Assembly (NCBI RefSeq): GCF_003027925.1
Contig: NZ_PYPS01000019.1
Location: 56,624 to 120,623, forward strand
DNA length: 64,000 nucleotides
Direction of reading: 5' to 3'
Origin: Micromonospora sp. RP3T
GTDB taxonomy: Bacteria; Actinomycetota; Actinomycetes; Mycobacteriales; Micromonosporaceae
In this document: positions 50,678-61,649 of the stretch, in pieces
Layout: every line of letters begins with the position of its first letter
Position numbering within the stretch: position 1 is the stretch's first letter
Translations under genes and position numbers: made by a program
Notes under the pieces: model-generated
The model's database searches: none
Seen by the model: the letters and a program-made list of their open reading frames with translations, nothing else
What the model was told of the DNA's origin: nothing

Positions 50678-50923
50678 GTCGGCCCTCCCCTTTCACCGCT
50701 ATCATGCGCAGTCCGGACCGCCCGGGGGCCGCCGACTGCCGCAGACTGAAGAATAGCCACCGGGCCTCGACCGGACCTTACCGGCGGGTAGGCTCGCGCC
50801 CGGGCGGCGGCAACCCGACCCACTACCCTCACACCAGAATCAAGTTTCCCTCGGTGCCCGGCCTAGGCGCCCAGCCGAATGCGACGCGAGGATGCGCCGC
50901 CAGTGCGAGCGGAGAAGACAGGC
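50678..50923. promoter_or_regulatory. divergent promoter region acyl-CoA dehydrogenase / ugd
   Basis: 246 bp with lower-GC patches at 50693-50706 (TTCACCGCTATCAT) and 50833-50850 (CCAGAATCAAGTTTCC). They are candidate promoter sites for the left and right gene respectively. No gene seen. Confidence 0.45.
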
Positions 50924-52351
50924 GTGACGATCCCGTACCCGAACTCCCAGCCGATGCCCGCCATCGCCGCGGTGACCCCGCCCTCCGGCGCGGCCCGGCT
51001 CCGGGTGACCTTCCTCGGCACCGGTTACCTCGGTGCGACGTACGCGATCTGCTACGCCGAGCTGGGCTACGAGGTGCTCGGCTTCGACGTCGACGCCGAC
51101 AAGATCGCCAAGCTGAACGCCGGTGAGGTGCCGATCCACGAGCCCGGCCTCGACGAGCTGCTCCGGCGCAACCTGGCCGCCGGCCGACTGCGGTTCAGCA
51201 CCGACATCGCCGAGACCGCCGACTTCGGCGACGTGCACTTCATCTGCGTCGGCACCCCGCAGCGCGCCGACGGCATGGGCGCCGACCTGTCGTACGTCGA
51301 GGCGTCGGTGACCAGCCTGGCCCAGCACCTGACCCGCAAGGCGCTGATCGTCGGCAAGTCCACCGTGCCGGTGGGCACCGCCGAGTGGGTGGAGCAGCTC
51401 GTCGGCAAGCACACGCCGGCCGACCTGGGCGTCGAGGTGGCGTGGAGCCCGGAGTTCCTCCAGGAGGGCTTCGCCGTCGACGACGTGCTGCGCCCCAACC
51501 GGATCGTGGTCGGCGTCAAGAGCGAGTGGGCCAACGGCATGCTCTTCGCCGCCCACAAGGGCGTCTTCGACCTGGCCGCCACCGAGGACCGCGAGGTCCC
51601 GCTGGTGGTCACCGACTTCGCCACCGCCGAGCTGGTCAAGGTCGCCGCCAACGCGTTCCTGGCCACCAAGATCTCCTTCATCAACGCGATGGCCGAGGTC
51701 TGCGAGGCCGCAGGCGGCGACGTCACCCAGCTCGCCCGCTCCATCGGGTACGACCCACGGATCGGCAACCGCTTCCTCCAGGCCGGCCTCGGCTTCGGCG
51801 GCGCGTGCCTGCCCAAGGACATCCGCGCCTTCCAGGCCCGCGCCCAGGAGCTCGGCGCCGGCGAGGCGCTGCGCTTCCTGCACGAGGTGGACCTGATCAA
51901 CCTGCGTCGGCGTACCCGGGTGGTGCAGCTCGCCGCCGAACTGCTCAACCGCCGCTCCGGCCCGGCCGGCCCGGACCTCTCCGGCACCCGGATCGCGGTG
52001 CTCGGCGCGACCTTCAAGCCCAACACCGACGACGTACGCGACGCGCCCGCCCTCGCGGTGGCCGCGCTGCTCGGCAAGGCCGGCGCCGACGTGCACGTCT
52101 TCGACCCGCAGGGGATCGAGAACGCCCGCCGCGCGGTGCCCGGCCTGGCCTACGAGGAGACCATGAACGACGCCGTCCAGGGCGCCGACCTGGTCTGCGT
52201 GCTCACCGAGTGGGCCGAGTTCCGCAACGCCGACCCGGTGGCCCTGGGCGAGCTGGCCAACGGTCGGCGGGTCGTCGACGGGCGCAACTGCCTCGACTCG
52301 ACACTGTGGACGCAGGCCGGCTGGGAGTACCGCGGCCTGGGCCGTCCCTGA
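50924..52351 (+). CDS. UDP-glucose/GDP-mannose dehydrogenase family, probably UDP-glucose 6-dehydrogenase
   Basis: 475 residues from a GTG with GGAG nine bases upstream. NAD-binding fingerprint VTFLGTGYLGATYAICYAEL, then HFICVGTPQRADGMGADLSY, TVPVGTAEWV, LVKVAANAFLATKISFINAM, the catalytic cysteine in LGFGGACLPKDIRAFQ, and the C-terminal domain GATFKPNTDDVRDAPAL. It oxidises UDP-glucose twice to UDP-glucuronate for envelope glycans. A single gene closed by a strong terminator. Confidence 0.92.
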   Translation: MTIPYPNSQPMPAIAAVTPPSGAARLRVTFLGTGYLGATYAICYAELGYEVLGFDVDADKIAKLNAGEVPIHEPGLDELLRRNLAAGRLRFSTDIAETADFGDVHFICVGTPQRADGMGADLSYVEASVTSLAQHLTRKALIVGKSTVPVGTAEWVEQLVGKHTPADLGVEVAWSPEFLQEGFAVDDVLRPNRIVVGVKSEWANGMLFAAHKGVFDLAATEDREVPLVVTDFATAELVKVAANAFLATKISFINAMAEVCEAAGGDVTQLARSIGYDPRIGNRFLQAGLGFGGACLPKDIRAFQARAQELGAGEALRFLHEVDLINLRRRTRVVQLAAELLNRRSGPAGPDLSGTRIAVLGATFKPNTDDVRDAPALAVAALLGKAGADVHVFDPQGIENARRAVPGLAYEETMNDAVQGADLVCVLTEWAEFRNADPVALGELANGRRVVDGRNCLDSTLWTQAGWEYRGLGRP

Positions 52352-52366
52352 CCGATCGACGCCGGG

Positions 52367-52409
52367 CCGGCCGGCCGGGGAGCAGCCTCCCCGGCCGGCC
52401 GGTCCTTTT
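52367..52409 (+). terminator. rho-independent terminator after UDP-glucose dehydrogenase
   Basis: A perfect 16-bp stem (52367-52382 with 52387-52402), four-base loop CAGC, and five T residues at 52405-52409. The only textbook terminator in the window. Confidence 0.93.
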
Positions 52410-52513
52410 TGTTGTCCGGAACGCGCCGGCAACTGTCGAAATCCCGGCCCGCTCAGGGCATGCTGCCTCTGGGAGGTCCACAGTGCGAGGGCACAGGCGG
52501 ACGGGAGACGGTC

Positions 52514-55500
52514 GTGGAGAGCTTCAGGTGCGCCTCGTGCGGGCGGGAGATCAAGCCCGCCCCCGTCTGTCCGCACTGCGGCGCGGAGCAGCCGCAGTGG
52601 TCCGAGCACCTGGCCGACATCGAGCGGTCGATCGCCGAGATGAAGGCCCGGGACGCCGAGATCGCCCGTGAGCAACGGCAGATCGCCGCCAAGATGCAGG
52701 CCGCGCTCTTCCAGCGGGACATCCTGGCGCACGCCGGTGAGGAACGGGTCAAGCAGGCCACCCGACCCCGCCGGGTGCTGCGGCGACGACCGGGACGCCG
52801 GCCGCCCACCGCCGCCACCGGCGCGCCACCCCGGGTGCCCCGGCAGGGCACCCCGCCGCCCGGACCGGACGATTTTCCCCCGTCGCCGCCCCGCGGCCGG
52901 CCGCAGTGGCTCGACGCGGACGACCCGGAGCACCCGCCGGAGGCGTCCTCGCGCGAGGTGCAGAACATCCCGCTCGGGCTGGGCGCGCTGCTGCTCGGCG
53001 TCGCGGCGGTGGTGTTCGCGGCGGTCGCCACCAGCTCCATGGACGCGCTCGCCCGGCTCGGCGTGCTGCTGGTCGCGACCGTGCTGATGCTGCTCGCCCC
53101 GCCGGTGCTGGCCCGCCGCGGGCTCACCTCGACCGCCGAGACGATCGCCGCGGTCGGCCTGCTGCTGGTGCCGCTGGCCGGGTACGCGGTCTGGGCCGTG
53201 GACCGGATCGGCGGCGGCACCTCGGGCGCCGCGTTCGCCGGCGCGATCTTCCTGGTCACCACCGTGGTCGCGGTCGGGTACGCGTACGGCACCGGGCTGC
53301 GCGCGCCCCGCTTCGCCACCGTGCTGGCCGCCCAACCGGTGCTGCCGCTGCTGGCGTACGAGCGGGTGACCGGCCCGGCCGGCTGGGCGCTGGTGCTCAC
53401 GCTGGTGGCGGTGCTGGATCTGGCGCTGGTCCGCTCCCCGCTGGTGCGCGAACGGCCCGTCCGGACCGACCCGCCCCGCACCACCCCGTCGGCACCCGCC
53501 GCGTCCCGGCAGCGCGGCGACGACGACCGGCCGGAGTCGGCGCCGGAGGAGTCCGGCGAGGTGCTCGGCGGCGAGCCGCCGGCCGGTCCGGCCACCGCCG
53601 CGCCGACCCGGCCGGTGCCGTGGCTGCGCGAGTTGACCTGGCTGCTGCACGGCGCGGCGGTGGCGCTCGCCCTGGCGTACGCGGTCACCGCCCTGCTGCG
53701 CGCCGCCACCGTGCCGGTCGCCGCCGGCGCGGGCGCGGTGCTGCTGCTCGCCGCGCTGACGGCGATGGCCGGCACATTGGCGCTGCGCCGACCGCCGCTG
53801 CCCGACGTGGGCGCCGGCATCCTCACGCTCGCGGTGATCGGCGCGCTCGGGCGGGTCGCCTCGGTGGCGCTGCCCGGCCGGTCCCTGCTGCTGATCGCCG
53901 CGGTCATCGCGCTCACCGGCCTCGCCGTGCGGGCCATGCCGGAGACGGCCCGCCGGGGCCCGCAGCTCGCCTCCGCGGCGGCGTTGACGGTCAGCGGCCT
54001 GGTGGTCGCCGGTGGCGCGTTGCGCGCCGGGCTGGCCCCGGTCCGGGCGTCGCTGCCCGCCTGGTCCGCCGACCTGGGCGGCTGGCACGCCGAGCTGGCC
54101 CGGGCGGTCGGCCCGACCGGCTGGCAGCTCGCCGTCGCCGCGCTGCTGCTCACCGTCGCCGCCGTGGTCGCGCTGCCCACCTCGATCCGGCGCGAGTTCG
54201 CGGTGGTCGGTGCCGCGCTCACCGCGCTCGCCGTGCCGGCCTCGCTCGGTCTGGGCTGGGCGACGGCGTGCTGGCCGATGCTGGTGACAGCGGTCGCCAT
54301 CGGGGTGTTCGGGCTCACCGCCGGCACGGAACGGGCCGCGGTGGTGCACGCGGTGACCGCGGCCGGGCTGGGGCTGACCGGCGCCGGCGCCGCGCTCGCC
54401 CGGCCCGCGCTCACCGCGGCCGCGCTGACCCTGCTCTTCCTGGCCGGGGCGTTGGTCTCGCTCGCGCCCCGGGTCCGGATCGCCGCTGCCGCGACGGATC
54501 CGGTCTGCGCCTGGGCGGCCGGTGGCGCGGCGTTCGCCCTGCCCGGAGCGGTGGCCGCGTTCGTCGCCGCCACCGTGCCGACCCCGCCGGCGGCCACTCC
54601 GGCCAACCTGCGCGAGATCACCGTGCCGATCCTCGCGGCGAGCTTCCTCGCCGTCTGCGTGACGCTCGCCTACGCCGCCCTGGTGCAGGTGGCGCAGCGG
54701 CAGCTGAGCATGCCGCACGCGCTCGGCACCGTGCTCGGCGCGGTGGCCGTCGCCGTCGCCGGGCTCTTCGCGCCCGGCGCCACCTCGGCGGACGGCTGGG
54801 TGGGCGGGCTGCTGCTGATCGCCGCCGCGCTGCTGGCGGCGGCGCCCCGGATCGACGCCCGACGCCGCGCCGACATGTCGCTCGACGGTTCCGACCTGGC
54901 GCTCGCCGCCACCACGGTGGCGCTGGTCGCCACGCTGGTGCGGATCGCCGCGGTACTCGCGCCGGGCGGCCAGCTCATGGTGGCCGCCGCGCTGGTGCTG
55001 GTGGTGGCCGTCGCGGCCCGGGCGCTGCCGGAGGAGTGGCGGCGCGGCCCGATCCTCGGCATCGCCGCCGGCGGCACCCTGATCGGTCTCGTCGCCGCCT
55101 GGAGCGCGCTGCGCGGCGGCGTCGGCGTGCTGGCCACCCCCGGCCCGATCTGGGCCGGTGACCTGAGCGGCTGGCCGGCCGCACCGACCGGCGGTACGAC
55201 CTGGCAGGCGCCGGTCGCGCTGGCGTTGCTGGCGGCGACCGCCGCCGTCCTGCTGCCGCCGCCCTGGAAGTACGACGTGTCGGGCGTGTGCGCGGTGCTC
55301 GCCACCGTGGGCGCGCCGGCCGCGTTCGACCTGCCCTGGTGGTCGCCGGTGCTGGTCGGGACGATGGTGGCCGCGGTCTTCGGGATGGCGGCGGTGGCCG
55401 CGACGGACCCGAGGGCCGCGCTGTCCCGGGCCACCGTGGCCGGTGTGGTGGCGTTGCACGCCACCGGCGCCGGGCTGGTCCGGCCCTGGACCACCGCGTT

Positions 55501-57427
55501 GGCGCTGAGCAGCATCGCCCTGATCGGGGTGACGGTGGCGGCCCTGGCCCGATCGTTCGCGCCGGCGCTGGTGGAGGACGTCCGCACCGAGGGCATGCCG
55601 CCGCACCTGGTCCAGGTGGGCGGCGCCGCGGCCGGGTCGGCCCTGCTCGCCCTGCCCGGCGCGGTGGCCGCCCTGTCGGTCGAGTTCGGCCGCCCCGCGC
55701 AGGTGGTGCTCACCGCCGCCCTGGCCGCCGCCAGCCTCGGCCTGGCGGTGGTCGCGGCGGTCCGCCGGCAGGTGCCGCAGTACCTGCCGTACGCCAGCGT
55801 GGCAGTGGTGGGTGCGGGCACCGTCACGGCGGCCACCGCCCTCGTCGTCCATCTGCCCGCCGGGGTGTTCGCCGCCGCCGCCGCGCTGCTCGGTGTGCTC
55901 GCCGAGCTGATCCGGGCGGCCACCGTCCCGCCGGTCGGCTCGGCCCGGCCGGTACGCCGGTGGTCGGTGCTGCTGAACGGGGCGCTGCGCCGGGACCCGG
56001 ACCGCCCCACCGAGCTCCGGTGGCGGGTCAGCCCGGCGGCCGGCGCGCTGGCCGCGGCGGCGCTGCCCACCGCGCTGGCGCTCGCCACGCTGGCGCCCAC
56101 GCTGGTGGTGGCGCTGTTCTCGACGTTCGTGGTGCTGGGCCGGGTGTGGCAGGGGCCGCCACCGGAGCTGCTCACCCCGCCACCGGACGCGGTGGACCCG
56201 ACCCACGTGCTCACCGCGCTGCTGCTCACCGCGACCGCGGCGCTGGCCGCGACCGGGTTCAGCGGCGGTCGCCGCTCCCGGGCGGTGCCGGTGATCCTGC
56301 CCGGGGCGGCCCTCACGCTGCTGATCGCGCCGGTGGCGCTCGGCCAGGGGTGGCCGGTGACCGCGGAGGCGGGGCTGGTGGTGTTCACCATCTCGATGCT
56401 GGGGTTGGCGCTGACCCCGCCGCCGGCGTTGGCCGAGCCGGGTCGCTCGATCCGGGTCGCCCGGGTGCTGGTCTTCGTCATCGGGCTGGCCGCCGGTGGC
56501 GCCGGACTGGCCGGCGCGCTCGCCACCCGCGACCTCACCCTGATCACGTTGGGGAGCGCGGTCGGGGTGGGCGCGGTCGCCGCGTTCTTCGGCACCACCC
56601 AACGGGCCCGCATCCTCGGCTGGCTGTTCGCCTCGCTGATGGCGCAGCTCTTCGTGCTCACGCTGGGGCTGGTGGCCGGGCTCGCCGCGGTGTGGTCGGC
56701 GTTCGGCGTGCTGGCGGTGGGCGCGGCGTTGCAGGTGTTCGCCGCCACGCTGCCCCGGCTGCGCCGGCCCGAGGCGTACCGGGAGGCGGCCACCGTCGAG
56801 TGGAGCGGGTACGCTGCGGCGCTCATCGCGCTGGCCCTGGCGTTCGACTCGCCCCGGCACATCGCCGCGTTGCTGGCCGCCTGGGGTGCGGTGCTCGGGG
56901 TGGCGGCCAGCCGGCCGGGGCGTCGTCCGTTCGAGCGGAACCTGCTGTTCTGGGCGGTGGTGGCCTGCGAGATCACCGCCTGGTGGATCCTGATGTGGGT
57001 GGCCGACGTGGCGCTGCCCGAGGCCTACACCCTGCCGTTCGCCGCGTTGGCCCTGCTGGTCGGCGTGCTGCAACTGCGGCACCGGCCCGACATGTCGAGC
57101 TGGGTGGCGTACGGGCCGGCGCTGGTGACCGCGTTCCTGCCCACGCTGGCGATCGTGGTGGCCACCGACTCCAGCATGCTGCGTCAGGTGTTGCTGCTGC
57201 TCGGGGCAGTGGCGGTGCTGATCTTCGGCTCGATGAGCCGGCAGCAGGCGCCGGTGATCGTGGGCGCGACGGTGACCGCCGTCGCCGCGGTGCACGCGTT
57301 GTTCAGTCTCGGCCCGTGGCTGGTGCTGATCCCGGTCGGCATCGTGCTGCTCGTGCTCGGGGCCAGCAACGAGCGGCGCCGCCGCGCCCAGGAGCGCCTG
57401 CAGACCGCGTTGCGCGGCATGCGGTGA
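52514..57427 (+). CDS. giant zinc-ribbon polytopic membrane protein (SCO7613 C-terminal domain type)
   Basis: 1637 residues from a GTG with GGAG upstream. The N-terminus is a zinc ribbon (CASCGREIKPAPVCPHCG), followed by a coiled-coil-like IERSIAEMKARDAEIAREQR and a basic proline-rich linker. From about residue 155 on, forty or more hydrophobic helices repeat in groups with similar turns (for example LLLIAAVIALTGLAVRAMPE and LMVAAALVLVVAVAARALPE), indicating internal duplication. It ends in a basic tail NERRRRAQERLQTALRGMR. Function is unknown. The architecture is an actinobacterial speciality. Confidence 0.85.
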   Translation: MESFRCASCGREIKPAPVCPHCGAEQPQWSEHLADIERSIAEMKARDAEIAREQRQIAAKMQAALFQRDILAHAGEERVKQATRPRRVLRRRPGRRPPTAATGAPPRVPRQGTPPPGPDDFPPSPPRGRPQWLDADDPEHPPEASSREVQNIPLGLGALLLGVAAVVFAAVATSSMDALARLGVLLVATVLMLLAPPVLARRGLTSTAETIAAVGLLLVPLAGYAVWAVDRIGGGTSGAAFAGAIFLVTTVVAVGYAYGTGLRAPRFATVLAAQPVLPLLAYERVTGPAGWALVLTLVAVLDLALVRSPLVRERPVRTDPPRTTPSAPAASRQRGDDDRPESAPEESGEVLGGEPPAGPATAAPTRPVPWLRELTWLLHGAAVALALAYAVTALLRAATVPVAAGAGAVLLLAALTAMAGTLALRRPPLPDVGAGILTLAVIGALGRVASVALPGRSLLLIAAVIALTGLAVRAMPETARRGPQLASAAALTVSGLVVAGGALRAGLAPVRASLPAWSADLGGWHAELARAVGPTGWQLAVAALLLTVAAVVALPTSIRREFAVVGAALTALAVPASLGLGWATACWPMLVTAVAIGVFGLTAGTERAAVVHAVTAAGLGLTGAGAALARPALTAAALTLLFLAGALVSLAPRVRIAAAATDPVCAWAAGGAAFALPGAVAAFVAATVPTPPAATPANLREITVPILAASFLAVCVTLAYAALVQVAQRQLSMPHALGTVLGAVAVAVAGLFAPGATSADGWVGGLLLIAAALLAAAPRIDARRRADMSLDGSDLALAATTVALVATLVRIAAVLAPGGQLMVAAALVLVVAVAARALPEEWRRGPILGIAAGGTLIGLVAAWSALRGGVGVLATPGPIWAGDLSGWPAAPTGGTTWQAPVALALLAATAAVLLPPPWKYDVSGVCAVLATVGAPAAFDLPWWSPVLVGTMVAAVFGMAAVAATDPRAALSRATVAGVVALHATGAGLVRPWTTALALSSIALIGVTVAALARSFAPALVEDVRTEGMPPHLVQVGGAAAGSALLALPGAVAALSVEFGRPAQVVLTAALAAASLGLAVVAAVRRQVPQYLPYASVAVVGAGTVTAATALVVHLPAGVFAAAAALLGVLAELIRAATVPPVGSARPVRRWSVLLNGALRRDPDRPTELRWRVSPAAGALAAAALPTALALATLAPTLVVALFSTFVVLGRVWQGPPPELLTPPPDAVDPTHVLTALLLTATAALAATGFSGGRRSRAVPVILPGAALTLLIAPVALGQGWPVTAEAGLVVFTISMLGLALTPPPALAEPGRSIRVARVLVFVIGLAAGGAGLAGALATRDLTLITLGSAVGVGAVAAFFGTTQRARILGWLFASLMAQLFVLTLGLVAGLAAVWSAFGVLAVGAALQVFAATLPRLRRPEAYREAATVEWSGYAAALIALALAFDSPRHIAALLAAWGAVLGVAASRPGRRPFERNLLFWAVVACEITAWWILMWVADVALPEAYTLPFAALALLVGVLQLRHRPDMSSWVAYGPALVTAFLPTLAIVVATDSSMLRQVLLLLGAVAVLIFGSMSRQQAPVIVGATVTAVAAVHALFSLGPWLVLIPVGIVLLVLGASNERRRRAQERLQTALRGMR

Positions 57428-57519
57428 CGGGGTCCGCTCGTCCTGCCTGACGCCCCGACCGGTCACCGACGGCGGTCACCCTCCGCACCGGACCGGCCGC
57501 CGGCCCGACCACCGCGAGA
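57428..57519. other. non-coding stretch after giant membrane protein
   Basis: No gene or clear hairpin seen; it borders the inverted-repeat element at 57520. Confidence 0.4.
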
Positions 57520-57649
57520 CCCCTTTGCTCTGCAGCCACGGGCGCAGCAGTCACCCTGCGCAACCAGGCATTCTCGAACCACAGGGCGAGCGTGAAACGG
57601 GAACCGCAGGTCGATGTAGTGCTGCGTCGATGGCTGCAGAGCAAAGGGG
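57520..57649. repeat. 130-bp element with 19-bp perfect terminal inverted repeats
   Basis: CCCCTTTGCTCTGCAGCCA at 57520-57538 is repeated as exact reverse complement at 57631-57649. The 92-bp interior has no gene. Short frames across it have no protein character. Size and ends fit a MITE-like or structured dispersed element. No target-site duplication is obvious. Confidence 0.7.
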
Positions 57650-57737
57650 CGAAGGGGCAGCCACCACTCCGGCACCGTCGACCACACTCGGTGACCGCAG
57701 GCCGTCAACACGCAGAGTGAGTGACCTGTGGGAGTGG

Positions 57738-58229
57738 TCAGGACAGCGAGGCGCGGAGCGCCGCCTCCTTCTCGGCGACCAGGTCCTCCAGGCTCGCCTG
57801 GTAGGCGGCCATCCGGTCGCGCAACGCCGGGTCGGCGGCGCCCAGGATGCGGACCGCGAGCAGCCCGGCGTTGCGGGCGTTGCCGATCGACACCGTGGCG
57901 ACCGGCACACCGGCCGGCATCTGCACGATGGACAGCAGCGAGTCCATCCCGTCCAGGTACTTCAACGGCACCGGCACGCCGATCACCGGCAGCGGAGTGA
58001 CCGAGGCGACCATACCGGGCAGGTGGGCGGCCCCACCCGCGCCCGCGATGATCACCCGGATGCCCCGGCCGGCGGCGGACCGACCGTACTCGATCATCTT
58101 GAGCGGGGTGCGGTGCGCGGAGACCACACCGACCTCGTGCGGCACGCCGAACTCGTCCAGCGCCTCGGCGGCGGCCCGCATGGTCGGCCAGTCCGAGTCG
58201 CTACCCATGATCAGCCCGACCGTACTCAT
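57738..58229 (-). CDS. purE: N5-carboxyaminoimidazole ribonucleotide mutase
   Basis: 163 residues from the ATG at 58229 (GGAGG eight bases upstream), overlapping the purK stop (ATGA). Class I PurE motifs: GLIMGSDSDWPTMRAAAEAL, VVSAHRTPLKMIEY, IIAGAGGAAHLPGMVASVTP, and GVPVPLKYLDGMDSLLSIVQ. It converts N5-CAIR to CAIR in purine synthesis. Confidence 0.96.
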   Translation of the reverse strand: MSTVGLIMGSDSDWPTMRAAAEALDEFGVPHEVGVVSAHRTPLKMIEYGRSAAGRGIRVIIAGAGGAAHLPGMVASVTPLPVIGVPVPLKYLDGMDSLLSIVQMPAGVPVATVSIGNARNAGLLAVRILGAADPALRDRMAAYQASLEDLVAEKEAALRASLS

Positions 58230-59386
58230 GCTGTTCCCTCCTGGAGCCACCGCGCCGCGCGGGCGGCCCGGGCCCGCACGTCGGCCAGGTCCGTGCCGAG
58301 CACCGTGACGTGCCCGATCTTGCGGCCCGGTCGGACCTGCTTGCCGTAGAGGTGGACCTTGGCGCCCGGCTCGGCGGCGAACAGGTGGTGCAGGCGCTCG
58401 TCGATCGAGATACCGCCCGGCTCCCCGCCGAGCACGTTCGCCATCACCACCACCGGCGCGGCGAGCGACGTGTCCCCCATCGGGTAGTCCAGCACCGCGC
58501 GCAGGTGCTGCTCGAACTGGGAGGTGCGCGCGCCCTCGATCGTCCAGTGGCCGGAGTTGTGCGGACGCATGGCCAGCTCGTTGACCACCAGCCCGGCGGG
58601 CGTGTCGAAGAGCTCCACCGCGAGCAGCCCGACCACGCCGAGCGCGGTGGCCAGATCGATGGCGAGCTGCTGCGCGGCCACCGCCCGCTCCTCGGGCAGG
58701 TCGGGCGCGGGCGCCAGCACCTCGACGCAGATGCCGTCGCGCTGCACGGTCTCCACCACCGGGTACGCGGCGACCTGCCCGAACGGCGACCGGGCGACCT
58801 GCACGGCCAACTCCCGACGCAGCGCCACCCGCTCCTCGACCAGCAGCGGCGTGCCGCCGTCGAGCAGCGTGGCGGCCAGCTCGGCGGCCTGGTCGGCGTC
58901 GTCCACCAGCCAGACGCCCCGGCCGTCGTAGCCGCCCCGGGCGGCCTTGAGCACCACCGGCCAGCCGGTCTCCGCGCCGAACCCGACCAGGTCGGCCGGC
59001 GACTCCACCGGACGCCAGGCCGGGTTCGGCGCGCCCAACTCGGCGAGCCGCTCCCGCATCACCCGCTTGTCCTGCGCGTGCACCAGCGCCTCGGCCGGCG
59101 GGAACAGCTTGACGCCCTCCGCGGCCAACGCACGGATGTGGTCGTTCGGCACGTGTTCGTGGTCGAACGTGACCACGTCGCAGCCCTTCGCGAACGTGCG
59201 CAGCGCGGTCAGGTCGGTGTGGTCGCCGTACTGGACGTCGGCGGCGACCAGCGCCGCGCCGTCGTCCGGGGCGAGTGCCAGCACGCGCAGCGACTGGCCG
59301 AGGGCGATGGCGGCCTGGTGGGTCATCCGGGCCAGTTGGCCGCCACCCACCATGCCCACGACGGGGAGTCCGGTCCGGGAGTCCAT
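58226..59386 (-). CDS. purK: 5-(carboxyamino)imidazole ribonucleotide synthase
   Basis: 386-residue ATP-grasp enzyme that carboxylates AIR to N5-CAIR. Marks: VGMVGGGQLARMTHQAAIAL, DVVTFDHEHVPNDHIRAL, PVVLKAARGGYDGRGVWLV, LVEERVALRRELAVQVAR, and the metal-site VNELAMRPHNSGHWTIEGAR. It is translated ahead of purE with a four-base overlap, so both consecutive steps come from one message. Confidence 0.96.
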   Translation of the reverse strand: MDSRTGLPVVGMVGGGQLARMTHQAAIALGQSLRVLALAPDDGAALVAADVQYGDHTDLTALRTFAKGCDVVTFDHEHVPNDHIRALAAEGVKLFPPAEALVHAQDKRVMRERLAELGAPNPAWRPVESPADLVGFGAETGWPVVLKAARGGYDGRGVWLVDDADQAAELAATLLDGGTPLLVEERVALRRELAVQVARSPFGQVAAYPVVETVQRDGICVEVLAPAPDLPEERAVAAQQLAIDLATALGVVGLLAVELFDTPAGLVVNELAMRPHNSGHWTIEGARTSQFEQHLRAVLDYPMGDTSLAAPVVVMANVLGGEPGGISIDERLHHLFAAEPGAKVHLYGKQVRPGRKIGHVTVLGTDLADVRARAARAARWLQEGTA

Positions 59387-59450
59387 AGCGCCGCCAGCCT
59401 AACCGGACCGGCGACGGGCCCGACCGTGAGGGCGGCCCGCCGCCGAGGAC

Positions 59451-61544
<2,094 letters not shown>

Positions 61545-61590
61545 CACCCGACCATAGCGAGCGCGCGGTGCCCGCGCGCCGCGAGTGGCC

Positions 61591-61622
61591 GGCCGGGTCG
61601 GGACCACGGCCCCGACCCGGCC
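61591..61622 (-). terminator. hairpin after exported protein gene
   Basis: GGCCGGGTCGGG (61591-61602) pairs perfectly with CCCGACCCGGCC (61611-61622) around eight bases, 14 bases past the stop at 61637. Confidence 0.6.
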
Positions 61623-61625
61623 GCC

Positions 61626-61649
61626 GGGTCAGCGGGTCAGCGGGTCAGC
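61626..61649. repeat. three 8-bp tandem repeats over a stop codon
   Basis: GGGTCAGC occurs three times head to tail (61626, 61634, 61642). The stop codon of the exported protein gene lies in the middle unit, so slippage here would move the C-terminus. Confidence 0.7.

Noticed and set aside
52453..56976. Minus-strand frames rich in Ala/Ser/Thr opposite the membrane protein
   Set aside because: Alanine- and serine-rich antisense readings of a high-GC membrane gene; no start signals and no recognisable motif.
50840..57466. A 2208-residue minus-strand frame rich in Arg, Gly, His and Gln
   Set aside because: It is the complement-strand shadow of ugd and the giant membrane protein; no domain, wrong composition.
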